Assembly (NCBI RefSeq): GCF_029960815.1 | Contig: NZ_JASBRE010000024.1 | Location: forward strand, 1 to 64,000 | Direction: 5' to 3' | Length of the DNA: 64,000 nucleotides | Source of the DNA: Pseudomonas sp. AL03 | Lineage (GTDB): Bacteria > Pseudomonadota > Gammaproteobacteria > Pseudomonadales > Pseudomonadaceae | Shown here: positions 34,762 to 43,265 of the stretch, one piece after another | Numbering within the stretch: the first letter of the stretch is position 1 | Layout: each line of letters begins with the position of its first letter | The notes under the pieces: model-generated | What the model saw: only the letters and a program-made list of their open reading frames with translations | The model's database searches: none | What the model was told of the DNA's origin: nothing | Translations under genes and position numbers: made by a program

Positions 34762-35178
34762 ATGAAAATCTGCGGCATCGAAATCAAAGGCAGCGAAGCG
34801 ATCATCGCCGTGGCCTCCCTCGACGGTCAGGCCCTGAGCCACGTCGCCCTGACCACCAAGAAAATCGCCCTCGACGATGACGACGAAGCCGCGAACGTCA
34901 AAGTCTTTGCCGCTCAGGTGGCGTCGTTTGTGCGCGAGAACTCCATCGACCGGATCGCGATCAAGAAGCGCAGCAAGAAAGGTGAGTTCGCCGGTGGGCC
35001 GACCACGTTCAAGATCGAGGGTGTTTTCCAGTTGCTGGAGAATTGCGAGGTGACGCTGCTGTCGCCACAGACCATCAACGCGCAGAACAAGAAGTTCGAT
35101 TTTGAACTGCCGGGCACGCTGAACAAGTATCAGCATGAGGCGTTTAAAGCGGCCTGCTCGGCGCTGATGAAAAAGTGA
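34762..35178 (+). CDS. DUF3010 family protein
   Basis: 138 residues from the ATG at 34762; the preceding 18 codons in the AT-rich flank are not counted. It begins MKICGIEIKGSEAIIAVAS and contains IDRIAIKKRSKKGEFAGGP and CEVTLLSPQTINAQNKKFDF, the DUF3010 pattern; the fold may be RNase H-like (RuvC/YqgF-type N-terminal strands), which is my inference. It is cytosolic and of unknown function, conserved in gammaproteobacteria. GC content returns to normal at its start, so it marks the right edge of the AT-rich island. Confidence 0.78.
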   Translation: MKICGIEIKGSEAIIAVASLDGQALSHVALTTKKIALDDDDEAANVKVFAAQVASFVRENSIDRIAIKKRSKKGEFAGGPTTFKIEGVFQLLENCEVTLLSPQTINAQNKKFDFELPGTLNKYQHEAFKAACSALMKK

Positions 35179-35190
35179 GTGCCGCAAATT

Positions 35191-35314
35191 CTGTAGGAGC
35201 GAGCGGTGCGGCGATCCGACTTGCCCGCGAAGAGGCCGGCACATTCAAAATTACTGTCGCCTGACACGCCGCCTTCGCGGGCAAGTCGGATCGCCGCACC
35301 GCTCGCTCCTACAG
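35191..35314. repeat. Long inverted REP pair (R2 variant) with an inserted arm
   Basis: CTGTAGGAGCGAGCGGTGCG at 35191 and its inverse ending at 35314. Unlike the other R2 pairs each arm includes CGGTGCGGCGATCCGACTTG between GAGCGAG and the usual CTTGCCCGCGAA, giving 45-bp complementary arms. Confidence 0.88.
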
Positions 35315-35342
35315 GGATTGGGTTTCGCCCCATGCCGGAGGT

Positions 35343-36290
35343 TCAGGCCTTTTGGCTTTGCCGGCGATCTTCCCGCGGACACCGCGCAAAACGCGCCCGA
35401 TAACTGCGGGTGAAATACGACGGAGATTCAAACCCGCAGGCAATACTCACCTCCAGCACGCTCATGTCCGTCTGCCGCAGCAACTGCCGCGCTTTCTCCA
35501 GCCGTAAACGCAGGTAGAAATTGCTTGGCGTGTCGTTCAGGTGCAGGCGAAACAGGCGTTCGAGCTGCCGTCGCGTTACCTTGATCGATTCGGCTAACGT
35601 CAATGTGCTCAACGGTGGTTCGCTGTGCTGCTCCATCTCGCCAATCACCTGCACCAATTTCTTATTGCTGATGCCATAACGCGTGGCGACTTCCATGCGC
35701 TGGTGGTCTTTGCGCGGGCGGATGCGCCCCAGTACGAATTGTTCGCTGACCTGGATCGCCAGTTCCGGGCCGTGGGCCTGGCTGATGAGGTCGAGCATCA
35801 GGTCGATGGACGCGGTGCCGCCGGCGGAGGTAATGCGCCGGCGGTCGATCTCGAACAGCTCTTGGGTGACGCTGAGCTGCGGATAGGACTCCTTGAACGC
35901 GTCGATGGCTTCCCAGTGCAGCGTCAGGCGATGGCCGTCGAGCAGGCCGGCTTCGGCGAGGACGAAGCTGCCGGTGTCGATGGCGCCGAGGGTCACGCCT
36001 TCGTTGTCCAGTCGACGTAGCCAGTGCTCCAGCGCCGGGGTGGCGAATTTCAGGGGTTCGAAACCGGCGACCACCAGCAGAGTCGCGCCTTTCTTCAACG
36101 GTTCCAGCGCCGCATCGGCGTTGACCGACATGCCGTTGCTGGCCAGCACCGCCCCGCCGCCCGCACTGAGCACATGCCAGCGATACAGCTCGCCGCGAAA
36201 GCGATTGGCGACCCGCAGCGGCTCGATCGCCGAGATGAAACCGATGGCCGAGAAACCCGGCATCAACAAAAAGTAGAAATCCTGGGACAT
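35343..36290 (-). CDS. cdhR: Carnitine catabolism regulator CdhR (GlxA/AraC type)
   Basis: 315 residues from the ATG at 36288-36290; an ATG 21 codons upstream (36351-36353) is also possible and neither has a strong ribosome site. The N-terminal DJ-1/PfpI-like domain (about 5-170, YFLLMPGFSAIGFISAIEPL) is followed by an AraC-type double helix-turn-helix (about 215-310, VTRRQLERLFRLHL and SIACGFESPSYFTRSYRARF). This is the build of GlxA regulators such as CdhR, ArgR and GbdR. It is divergent from caiX-cdhC-cdhA-cdhB, which CdhR activates in response to carnitine in P. aeruginosa. It is distinguished from GbdR by position. Confidence 0.88.
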   Translation of the reverse strand: MSQDFYFLLMPGFSAIGFISAIEPLRVANRFRGELYRWHVLSAGGGAVLASNGMSVNADAALEPLKKGATLLVVAGFEPLKFATPALEHWLRRLDNEGVTLGAIDTGSFVLAEAGLLDGHRLTLHWEAIDAFKESYPQLSVTQELFEIDRRRITSAGGTASIDLMLDLISQAHGPELAIQVSEQFVLGRIRPRKDHQRMEVATRYGISNKKLVQVIGEMEQHSEPPLSTLTLAESIKVTRRQLERLFRLHLNDTPSNFYLRLRLEKARQLLRQTDMSVLEVSIACGFESPSYFTRSYRARFARCPREDRRQSQKA

Positions 36291-36484
36291 GGAGCGCACT
36301 CGGTTGACGGGTAGCGTGTGGACGTTGATACGCCAGTTGTCGATGGCATTCAAGAGGACAGGTCGCTGCAGTGCAAGAGCTGGTCGCCGCAGTGCGCTTT
36401 CACGGGAGCTTAGCTGCGTAACTTGGCATCACCGGCGCACGAAGACGCCCGGACCCACAATAACGACCTGCCGAGGAACCCGAC

Positions 36485-37429
36485 ATGAAACGACTGATCA
36501 GCAGCTGTGTTCTTGCACTCAGCGGTACCGCTTTCTTGAGCGCCAGCGTCATGGCGGCCGAACCTGCTTCATGCCAGAACGTGCGCATGGGCGTAGTGAA
36601 CTGGACCGACGTAATCGCCACCAGCGCCATGACCCAAGTCCTGCTCGATGGCCTCGGCTACAACACCAAACAAACCAGCGCGTCCCAGCAAATCATCTTC
36701 GCCGGGATCCGCGACCAGCGCCTGGACCTGTTCCTGGGCTACTGGAACCCGCTGATGACCCAGACCATCACCCCGTTCGTCGATGGCAAGCAGGTGAAAG
36801 TGCTTGAAGCACCGAGCCTCAAGGACGCCCGCGCCACCCTCGCTGTGCCGACTTACCTCGCCGACAAGGGCCTGAAAACCTTCGCCGACATCGCCAAGTT
36901 TGAAAAGGAACTGGGCGGCAAGATCTACGGCATCGAGCCAGGTTCGGGCGCCAATACCCAGATCAAGGCAATGATCGCCAAGAACCAGTTCGGTCTCGGC
37001 AAGTTCCAGCTGGTCGAGTCCAGCGAGGCCGGCATGCTCGCGGCGGTGGATCGCGCCGTACGGCGCAAAGAGGCCGTGGTGTTCTTCGGCTGGGCGCCGC
37101 ACCCGATGAACATCAACGTGAAGATGACTTACCTCACCGGTAGCGAAGACGCCCTGGGCCCGAACGAAGGCATGGCCACGGTCTGGACCGTCACCGCACC
37201 GAAATACGCCGAACAATGCCCGAACATCGGTCGTTTGCTGAGCAACCTGACGTACACCGCCGAAGACGAGAGCCGGATGATGCAGCCGCTGCTGGATCAC
37301 AAGGACGCCTTCGAATCGGCCAAGCAATGGCTGAAAGATCACCCGCAAGACAAGCAACGCTGGCTCGAAGGCGTGACCACTTTCGATGGCAAACCGGCGG
37401 CTGAAAACCTGCAACTGACAACCCAATAA
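36485..37429 (+). CDS. caiX: Carnitine-binding periplasmic protein CaiX
   Basis: 314 residues with a signal peptide (about 1-24, ending SVMAAE) and an OpuAC-type ligand-binding domain: VNWTDVIATSAMTQVLLDGL, LDLFLGYWNPLMTQTITPFV, IYGIEPGSGANTQIKAMI and VVFFGWAPHPMN supply the aromatic residues that cage quaternary amines. In P. aeruginosa CaiX binds carnitine and delivers it to the CbcWV permease encoded elsewhere; here too no permease gene is adjacent while cbcWV lies at 46092-48112. It is first in the carnitine operon, 75 bp before cdhC, and divergent from cdhR. Confidence 0.9.
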   Translation: MKRLISSCVLALSGTAFLSASVMAAEPASCQNVRMGVVNWTDVIATSAMTQVLLDGLGYNTKQTSASQQIIFAGIRDQRLDLFLGYWNPLMTQTITPFVDGKQVKVLEAPSLKDARATLAVPTYLADKGLKTFADIAKFEKELGGKIYGIEPGSGANTQIKAMIAKNQFGLGKFQLVESSEAGMLAAVDRAVRRKEAVVFFGWAPHPMNINVKMTYLTGSEDALGPNEGMATVWTVTAPKYAEQCPNIGRLLSNLTYTAEDESRMMQPLLDHKDAFESAKQWLKDHPQDKQRWLEGVTTFDGKPAAENLQLTTQ

Positions 37430-37503
37430 ACCCGATTGAACCACCGACTCGCAGCCCGACCGGGCTGCGATCGGAATCATCACGCCTGCAAGGAACCCGC
37501 CTC

Positions 37504-38391
37504 ATGAACCACGACGTCATCATCACCTGCGCACTCACCGGTGCTGGCGACACGACCGCCAGAAGCCCACACGTGCCGGTCACCCCGAAACAGATCGCCG
37601 CTGCCGCCGTGGAAGCCGCCAAGGCTGGCGCCACCGTGGTCCACTGCCACGTGCGCAACCCCGAAACCGGCAAGTTCAGCCGTGACGTGGCGCTGTACCG
37701 CGAAGTGATGGAGCGCATCCGCGAAGCCGACGTCGACATCATCGTCAACCTCACCGCCGGCATGGGCGGCGACCTGGAAATCGGCGCTGGCGAGAACCCG
37801 ATGGAGTTCGGCCCGAACACCGACCTGGTCGGCCCGCTGACCCGTCTGGCCCACGTTGCAGAACTGCTGCCGGAAATCTGCACCCTCGATTGCGGCACCC
37901 TGAACTTCGGCGACGGCGACACCATTTACGTGTCCACCCCGGCCCAGCTACGCGCTGGCGCCAAACGCATTCAAGAGTTGGGCGTGAAGGCCGAGCTGGA
38001 AATTTTCGACACCGGTCACCTGTGGTTCGCCAAGCAGATGATCAAGGAAGGGTTGCTCGACGACCCGCTGTTCCAGCTCTGCCTGGGGATCCCGTGGGGC
38101 GCGCCGGCCGACACCACCACCATGAAAGCCATGGTCGACAACTTGCCTGCCAATGCGGTGTGGGCCGGCTTCGGCATCGGTCGCATGCAAATGCCGATGG
38201 CGGCACAAGCGGTACTGCTGGGTGGCAACGTGCGGGTCGGTCTGGAAGACAACATCTGGTTGGACAAGGGCGTACTGGCAACCAACGGCCAACTGGTCGA
38301 ACGCGCCTCGGAGATCCTCAGCCGCCTCGGCGCCCGCGTTCTGACGCCAGCTGAAGGCCGGGCAAAAATGGGCCTGACCAAGCGCGGTTAA
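37504..38391 (+). CDS. cdhC: Beta-keto acid cleavage enzyme (BKACE), dehydrocarnitine type
   Basis: 295 residues, TIM barrel of the BKACE (DUF849) family. The metal-binding HxH in ATVVHCHVRNPETGKFSRDV and the segments GMGGDLEIGAGENPMEFGPN and FGIGRMQMPMAAQAVLLGGN are typical. It cleaves 3-dehydrocarnitine with acetyl-CoA to betainyl-CoA and acetoacetate, the second step of carnitine use. It lies between caiX and cdhA in a tight run (28 bp to cdhA). The substrate is assigned from the operon because BKACE specificities differ. Confidence 0.92.
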   Translation: MNHDVIITCALTGAGDTTARSPHVPVTPKQIAAAAVEAAKAGATVVHCHVRNPETGKFSRDVALYREVMERIREADVDIIVNLTAGMGGDLEIGAGENPMEFGPNTDLVGPLTRLAHVAELLPEICTLDCGTLNFGDGDTIYVSTPAQLRAGAKRIQELGVKAELEIFDTGHLWFAKQMIKEGLLDDPLFQLCLGIPWGAPADTTTMKAMVDNLPANAVWAGFGIGRMQMPMAAQAVLLGGNVRVGLEDNIWLDKGVLATNGQLVERASEILSRLGARVLTPAEGRAKMGLTKRG

Positions 38392-38419
38392 TCGACCTTT
38401 TCAACTTCAGGAAATTGCC

Positions 38420-39385
38420 ATGACTTTTATCACCGAAATCAAAACCTTCGCCGCCCTGGGCAGCGGTGTCATCGGCAGCGGTTGGGTCTCCCGCGCCCTC
38501 GCCCACGGCCTCGACGTGGTGGCCTGGGACCCGGCACCCGGCGCCGAAGCAGCCCTGCGCAAACGCGTCGCCAATGCCTGGGCTGCGTTGGAGAAACAAG
38601 GCCTGGCGCCCGGTGCATCGCAGGACCGGTTGCGCTTTGTCGCCACCATTGAAGAATGCGTTGGCGACGCAGATTTCATTCAGGAAAGCGCTCCGGAACG
38701 CCTGGATCTGAAACTGGAACTGCACAGCAAAATCAGCGCGGCGGCCAAGCCCAACGCGCTGATCGGCTCCAGCACCTCGGGCCTGCTACCGAGCGAGTTC
38801 TACGAGAGTTCGACGCACCCGGAACGCTGCGTTGTCGGCCACCCATTCAACCCGGTTTATCTGCTGCCGCTGGTGGAAGTGGTTGGCGGCAAAAACACCG
38901 CTCCCGAAGCCGTTCAAGCGGCAATGAAAGTCTATGAATCCTTGGGCATGCGCCCGCTGCATGTGCGCAAGGAAGTACCCGGCTTTATCGCCGACCGCTT
39001 GCTCGAAGCGCTCTGGCGTGAGGCGCTGCACCTGGTTAACGACGGTGTAGCGACCACCGGTGAGATCGATGATGCCATTCGTTTTGGTGCGGGCTTGCGC
39101 TGGTCGTTCATGGGCACGTTTTTGACGTACACCCTGGCGGGTGGCGATGCGGGTATGCGGCACTTCATGGCGCAGTTCGGGCCAGCGTTGCAGTTGCCGT
39201 GGACGTATCTGCCGGCGCCGGAATTGACCGACAAGTTGATCGATGATGTGGTGGATGGCACCACTGATCAGTTGGGCACGCACAGCATTTCGGCGCTGGA
39301 GCGCTATCGTGATGACTGTTTGCTGGCAGTGCTGGAGGCGGTGAAGACTACCAAGGAAAAGCATGGGATGGCGTTTAGCGAGTAG
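38420..39385 (+). CDS. cdhA: L-carnitine 3-dehydrogenase
   Basis: 321 residues, 3-hydroxyacyl-CoA dehydrogenase-like fold. The NAD-binding N-terminus has ALGSGVIGSGWVSRALAHGL and the catalytic region VVGHPFNPVYLLPLVEVVGG with the His, plus KEVPGFIADRLLEALWREAL (helical domain). It oxidises L-carnitine to 3-dehydrocarnitine with NAD+. It follows cdhC by 28 bp. Its length fits characterised Pseudomonas carnitine dehydrogenases. A short palindrome (39391-39427) follows before cdhB. Confidence 0.93.
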   Translation: MTFITEIKTFAALGSGVIGSGWVSRALAHGLDVVAWDPAPGAEAALRKRVANAWAALEKQGLAPGASQDRLRFVATIEECVGDADFIQESAPERLDLKLELHSKISAAAKPNALIGSSTSGLLPSEFYESSTHPERCVVGHPFNPVYLLPLVEVVGGKNTAPEAVQAAMKVYESLGMRPLHVRKEVPGFIADRLLEALWREALHLVNDGVATTGEIDDAIRFGAGLRWSFMGTFLTYTLAGGDAGMRHFMAQFGPALQLPWTYLPAPELTDKLIDDVVDGTTDQLGTHSISALERYRDDCLLAVLEAVKTTKEKHGMAFSE

Positions 39386-39390
39386 TCCAC

Positions 39391-39427
39391 GCTGATCGTT
39401 CCCACGCGGAGCATGGGAACGATCAGC
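39391..39427. repeat. Mini-REP palindrome (R1 arms only) between cdhA and cdhB
   Basis: GCTGATCGTTCCCACGC and GCATGGGAACGATCAGC face each other across GGA with one mismatch, which is R1 without its centre. It may modulate cdhB expression. Confidence 0.8.
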
Positions 39428-39450
39428 GCCGATCATGTCTGGAGAGAAAA

Positions 39451-39927
39451 ATGCCCACCCTAACCACCTACCAAACCAAAATCATCCCCGACTGGGTCGA
39501 CTACAACGGCCACCTGCGCGATGCCTTCTACCTGCTGATTTTCAGCTACGCCACCGACGCGCTGATGGATCGCCTGGGAATGGACAGCAACAACCGCGAA
39601 GTCAGCGGTAACTCGCTGTTCACCCTCGAACTGCACCTCAATTACCTGCACGAAGTGAAGCTCGACGCCGATGTCGAGGTGCACACCCAAATCGTCGGCC
39701 ACGACAGCAAACGTCTGCACCTCTATCACAGCCTGCATCGGGTGGGCGACGACAAGGCGCTGGCGGGCAACGAGCAAATGCTGCTGCACGTCGACCTCGA
39801 CGGCCCGCGATCCGCACCCTTCAGCGAAGAAACCCTGAGCAAGCTGCAAGCCATCGTTGCCGAGCAAGCCGACCTGCCCGCCCCCGCCTACATTGGCCGA
39901 GTGATCGCGTTACCGCCGAAAAAATGA
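39451..39927 (+). CDS. cdhB: Betainyl-CoA thioesterase
   Basis: 158 residues, single hotdog domain. The N-terminal DWVDYNGHLRDAFYLLIFSY carries the Asp and the Asn-Gly-His stretch of 4HBT-type thioesterases, followed by FTLELHLNYLHEVKLDADVE. It releases glycine betaine and CoA from betainyl-CoA, the third step of carnitine breakdown. It sits between cdhA and the dioxygenase gene (14 bp gap). The assignment depends on the operon as well as on the fold, since hotdog enzymes vary in substrate. Confidence 0.87.
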   Translation: MPTLTTYQTKIIPDWVDYNGHLRDAFYLLIFSYATDALMDRLGMDSNNREVSGNSLFTLELHLNYLHEVKLDADVEVHTQIVGHDSKRLHLYHSLHRVGDDKALAGNEQMLLHVDLDGPRSAPFSEETLSKLQAIVAEQADLPAPAYIGRVIALPPKK

Positions 39928-39940
39928 CAAGGAGATCGCC

Positions 39941-41104
39941 ATGAACACCGCCGCCGCTTTTGCCGACTTCCGTACCTACCCGTTGATCAGCGCATTGACC
40001 GCCGTACAAACCCTGGCGGACCGAGTTCAAGTGAAGTGGGCCGATGACCGTGTCAGCCCGTTTCATCATCAGTGGTTGCGGGACAACTGTCCGTGCCCGC
40101 TGTGCGTCTACACCGTGACCCGCGAGCAAGTGCTGGAAATCGTCGACGTCGCCGAAAACCTGAAGCCCTCGCACGCCAGCATTGATGCCGAAGGCTGCCT
40201 GCGTGTCGATTGGCAGGACGGCCATCTCAGCCGCTTCGATCCTGGCTGGTTACGGGCCCACGCCTACGATGATGAGTCCCGCGCCGAACGCCGGAGCGCC
40301 AAGCCCAAAAGCCAGCTCTGGAACAGCAACCTGAAGCTGCCGGCGTTCGAATACCAGGCGTTGATGAACGACAACGATGCCCTGTTGCAATGGCTGCTGG
40401 CCGTGCGCGATATCGGCCTGACCCAGGTCCGCGGCGTGCCGACCGAACCCGGCTCGCTGAAGCTGATCGCCCAGCGGATTTCCTTCATCCGCGAGAGCAA
40501 TTTTGGCGTGCTGTTCAACGTGCAATCCAAGGCCGATGCCGACAGCAATGCCTACACCGCTTTCAACCTGCCGCTGCATAGCGATTTGCCGACCCGGGAG
40601 TTGCAACCGGGACTGCAGTTTCTGCATTGCCTGATCAATGAAGCAGACGGTGGCGAGAGTATTTTCGTCGACGGCTTTGCCATTGCCCAAGCCTTGCGCC
40701 AGGAAGATCCCGAGGCGTTTAAAAGCCTTTGCGAAATCCCTGTGGAGTTCCGTAATAAAGACCGCCACAGCGACTACCGTTGTCTCGCGCCAATCATCGC
40801 TCTGGATGCCTTCGGGCAGGTTTCGGAAGTCCGTATGGCGAACTTTCTGCGCGGCCCATTCGATGCGTCGGTCAAGCAGATGCCCACTCTCTATCACGCT
40901 TACCGCCGCTTCATTGCGATGACCCGCGAAAATCGATTCCGGGTGATGACGCGGCTAAACCCCGGTGAAATGTGGTGTTTCGACAACCGCCGCACCCTCC
41001 ACGCCCGCAACGCCTTCGACCCTACCACCGGCACCCGGCATTTCCAGGGTTGCTATGTCGACCGGGATGAATTGTTGTCGCGCATCCTCGTCCTGCAGCG
41101 TTAA
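39941..41104 (+). CDS. Gamma-butyrobetaine dioxygenase (BBH-like)
   Basis: 387 residues. An N-terminal zinc module (about 22-120) with RDNCPCPLCVYTVTREQ precedes a TauD-like 2-oxoglutarate/Fe(II) oxygenase domain. The iron ligands are in LPLHSDLPTRELQPG (H-x-D) and RRTLHARNAFDP (distal His with the oxoglutarate Arg). Such enzymes hydroxylate gamma-butyrobetaine to L-carnitine, which CdhA then oxidises. The Pseudomonas sp. AK1 enzyme is a characterised relative. It is the last gene of the caiX-cdhCAB run, 14 bp after cdhB. The alternative function, trimethyllysine dioxygenase, is less likely in a bacterium. Confidence 0.87.
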   Translation: MNTAAAFADFRTYPLISALTAVQTLADRVQVKWADDRVSPFHHQWLRDNCPCPLCVYTVTREQVLEIVDVAENLKPSHASIDAEGCLRVDWQDGHLSRFDPGWLRAHAYDDESRAERRSAKPKSQLWNSNLKLPAFEYQALMNDNDALLQWLLAVRDIGLTQVRGVPTEPGSLKLIAQRISFIRESNFGVLFNVQSKADADSNAYTAFNLPLHSDLPTRELQPGLQFLHCLINEADGGESIFVDGFAIAQALRQEDPEAFKSLCEIPVEFRNKDRHSDYRCLAPIIALDAFGQVSEVRMANFLRGPFDASVKQMPTLYHAYRRFIAMTRENRFRVMTRLNPGEMWCFDNRRTLHARNAFDPTTGTRHFQGCYVDRDELLSRILVLQR

Positions 41105-41112
41105 ACCCCAGC

Positions 41113-41150
41113 CAAAAAAAGCCCCGATCAAGCCGTGACAGGATCGGGGC
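41113..41150 (-). terminator. GC-rich stem after the dioxygenase gene; T tract only on the minus strand
   Basis: GCCCCGATC (41121-41129) pairs with GATCGGGGC (41142-41150). A7 precedes the stem, so the T tract is read only by minus-strand transcripts; on the plus strand no T run follows and it may merely stabilise the message 3' end. Confidence 0.5.
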
Positions 41151-41363
41151 AGAAGTGGGTACTGTTGAGGAGCCGTTGCGCGAGGGTGACCAAACCTTCG
41201 TGAAGCCAGCTGACTCCAGTGTGCCTACTCCCATCCGTAGCAAGTTAGCCGAAAACGACCTGTTCATAGGTATTGCGGCCATTGCGACAAATCGTCCTTG
41301 CCGACGCCCACGACCCCTACGAGAATCGAGCCACGACACCGTTCCCTGAAGAAGGATTGCGTC

Positions 41364-41627
41364 ATGATGCACGCCGATTTGATAGACCAGGAAGACCTGT
41401 TGGGCCAGCTGAAGGCGTTGGGATTTGCAGTGCCCCCTGGCGCAACCGCTGAGCAGGCCTGCGAATGCGCGGTACGGGGTTTGAACAACGAACGGGCAAC
41501 GGAACTGCGCACGATGGTCAAGCAGATGTACACCAGCAGCGCGACCATTCTGCCCGCCGTGCGCCAGGCCATTGATAAGCAATTGCTGCCTGCACTGGCG
41601 CAGTATCAGCAGAGCCGTAGCGCCTGA
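41364..41627 (+). CDS. Small conserved-looking hypothetical protein
   Basis: 87 residues, start ATG at 41364 with AAGGA seven bases upstream. It is helical with no membrane segment: LIDQEDLLGQLKALGFAVPP, CECAVRGLNNERATELRTMV and PAVRQAIDKQLLPALAQYQQ. I do not recognise a domain. It lies alone between the carnitine operon and gbdR, reads towards the gbdR 3' end, and is separated from gbdR by a REP pair. The good start signal and uninterrupted frame support a real gene; function unknown. Confidence 0.6.
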   Translation: MMHADLIDQEDLLGQLKALGFAVPPGATAEQACECAVRGLNNERATELRTMVKQMYTSSATILPAVRQAIDKQLLPALAQYQQSRSA

Positions 41628-41637
41628 TCAACCGCTT

Positions 41638-41703
41638 TCGCGAGCAGGCTCGCTCCCACATTATTGGATCGCATATCCCTGTGGGAGCGAGCCTGCTCGC
41701 GAA
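41638..41703. repeat. Inverted REP pair, family R2' (GCGAGCAGGCTCGCTCCCAC)
   Basis: TCGCGAGCAGGCTCGCTCCC at 41639 is inverted at 41681-41702. It differs from R2 (GCGGGCAAGCCTCGCTCCTA) at several symmetric positions, so it is a distinct subfamily. It probably marks the 3' boundary between the small gene and gbdR. Confidence 0.88.
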
Positions 41704-41718
41704 TGAAGGCGCCTCGGT

Positions 41719-42822
41719 TTAGAGCCTTACGCTGGCGAACGTCGACTCGTTGCGCGCCTGACTCAGCGCCGACAACGGCCCGGACAACGGTGACAGCACC
41801 AACGCTTGTGGCAGCGGCATCATCGCCACTTGTTGCGTGGTGTTGGAACCTACGCGCTCGTCACGCGGTGGAATGCCGAAGTATTCGCGGTAGCACTTGG
41901 AGAAGTGTGGTGTGGAAACGAAACCACACACCGACGCCACTTCGATGATCGACATCGGCGTTTGCTTGAGCAGTTGCCGAGCACGGATCAAGCGCAGTTT
42001 CAGGTAATAACGCGACGGCGAGCAGTGCAGGTATTTCTGGAACAGCCGCTCCAGCTGACGACGCGACACGGCGACGTACACTGCCAGTTCGTCGAGGTCG
42101 ATCGGCTCTTCCAGGTTGGCCTCCATCAGCGCGACGATTTCCTGCAACTTCGGCTGGTTGGTGCCGAGCATGTGCTTGAGCGGCACACGCTGGTGATCCT
42201 GCTCGTTACGGATGCGCTCATAGACGAACATTTCCGAAATCGCGGCAGACAGTTCACGACCGTGATCGCGGCTGATCAGGTGCAGCATCATGTCCAGCGG
42301 CGCGGTGCCGCCGGAACTGGTGAAACGGTTACGGTCGAGGGTGAACAGACGCGTACTCATGGCCACACGCGGAAAAGCTTCCTGCATCGAGGCCAGACAT
42401 TCCCAGTGCACGCTGCAATCGAAACCATCCAGCAGGCCGGCGCACGCCAGGGCCCAGCTGCCGGTGCAGACCGCACCGAGACGGCGGGACTGCCGTGCCT
42501 GGCTTTGCAGCCACGAAACGTGTTCACGGGTAACAGTGCGCTGGATGCCAATACCGCCGCAGACAATGATGGTGTCCAGGGCGGGTGCCTTGTGCATGGA
42601 ACAGTCGGGAGTGATCTGCAGACCGTCACTGGCCCAGACCTGACCGCCGTCGACGGTGAGTGTGGTCCAGCGATACAGCTCGCGGCCGGACAATTGGTTG
42701 GCCATACGCAGGGGTTCTACTGCGGAGGCCAGAGAAATAAGCGTGAAATTGTCCAGCAGCAAAAAGCCGATGGATTGAGGCGCACGGTTCTGGGGTTGAG
42801 CCCCTGAGTTGAACGTCGTCAT
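41719..42822 (-). CDS. gbdR: Choline/betaine catabolism activator GbdR
   Basis: 367 residues, GlxA/AraC type. The DJ-1/PfpI-like domain (about 15-190, SIGFLLLDNFTLISLASAVE) senses betaine or dimethylglycine, and the C-terminal AraC domain (about 245-340) has VSRRQLERLFQKYLHCSPSR and IEVASVCGFVSTPHFSKCYR. Length equals that of P. aeruginosa GbdR. It should activate gbcA, gbcB, dgcAB, soxBDAG, cbcXWV and sdaB in this window. It stands alone on the minus strand near sdaB. It differs from CdhR (35343) by the longer C-terminus (about 30 residues rich in Leu/Pro). Confidence 0.92.
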   Translation of the reverse strand: MTTFNSGAQPQNRAPQSIGFLLLDNFTLISLASAVEPLRMANQLSGRELYRWTTLTVDGGQVWASDGLQITPDCSMHKAPALDTIIVCGGIGIQRTVTREHVSWLQSQARQSRRLGAVCTGSWALACAGLLDGFDCSVHWECLASMQEAFPRVAMSTRLFTLDRNRFTSSGGTAPLDMMLHLISRDHGRELSAAISEMFVYERIRNEQDHQRVPLKHMLGTNQPKLQEIVALMEANLEEPIDLDELAVYVAVSRRQLERLFQKYLHCSPSRYYLKLRLIRARQLLKQTPMSIIEVASVCGFVSTPHFSKCYREYFGIPPRDERVGSNTTQQVAMMPLPQALVLSPLSGPLSALSQARNESTFASVRL

Positions 42823-43265
42823 CGCGGTATCTCCTCACACAAAGCGGGTGATGGCCTCAGGCGGAGGCTCTTGTTATTGCCATCGTTCTCGCGTGGGAGA
42901 CGGGCTTTGTAATGACAGAGCAATTGCCATGCCTAAAGTTGAATGCGCGTTCAATAACTCCTGAAAACGACGTCGGGATGTGTCTATATAAGCCGCGCGC
43001 TGAAGGGGGGATATAAGTGCCATTATCGGCAGCAGGCGCTCTGCCTCGTTGGGCGTGAGCAAATCGGTAGCACTTGTGGGAACAGGGCTGCGAGGTGCCG
43101 GGAGAGAGTGTCACCGCAAGCACAGGTGACAGGCGGTAATGGCCAACTTGGATCCCTGACCTGGGTGAAGTCGCTTATCTGTAAGCGACGCGCCAAAACG
43201 TGGCGCGTTTTGAATTGGGTGTTCACTTAGTGCGCAGTTTTGACTGGTCTGACGCCTTCGCGGTT
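42823..43265. other. 443-bp gap between sdaB and gbdR
   Basis: Probably the gbdR promoter region plus the end of the sdaB message. Two hairpins are visible: GTCGCTTATCTGTAAGCGAC (43170-43189) and CGCGCCAAAACGTGGCGCG followed by TTTTG on the plus strand (about 43190-43212). A 62-codon frame (42874-43062, minus) lacks a ribosome site and has only a TTG start, so it is not called. Confidence 0.5.

Noticed and set aside
42874..43062. 62-codon minus-strand frame between gbdR and sdaB
   Set aside because: Only a TTG start and no ribosome site. The peptide looks plausible but support is too weak; it is noted in the gap entry.
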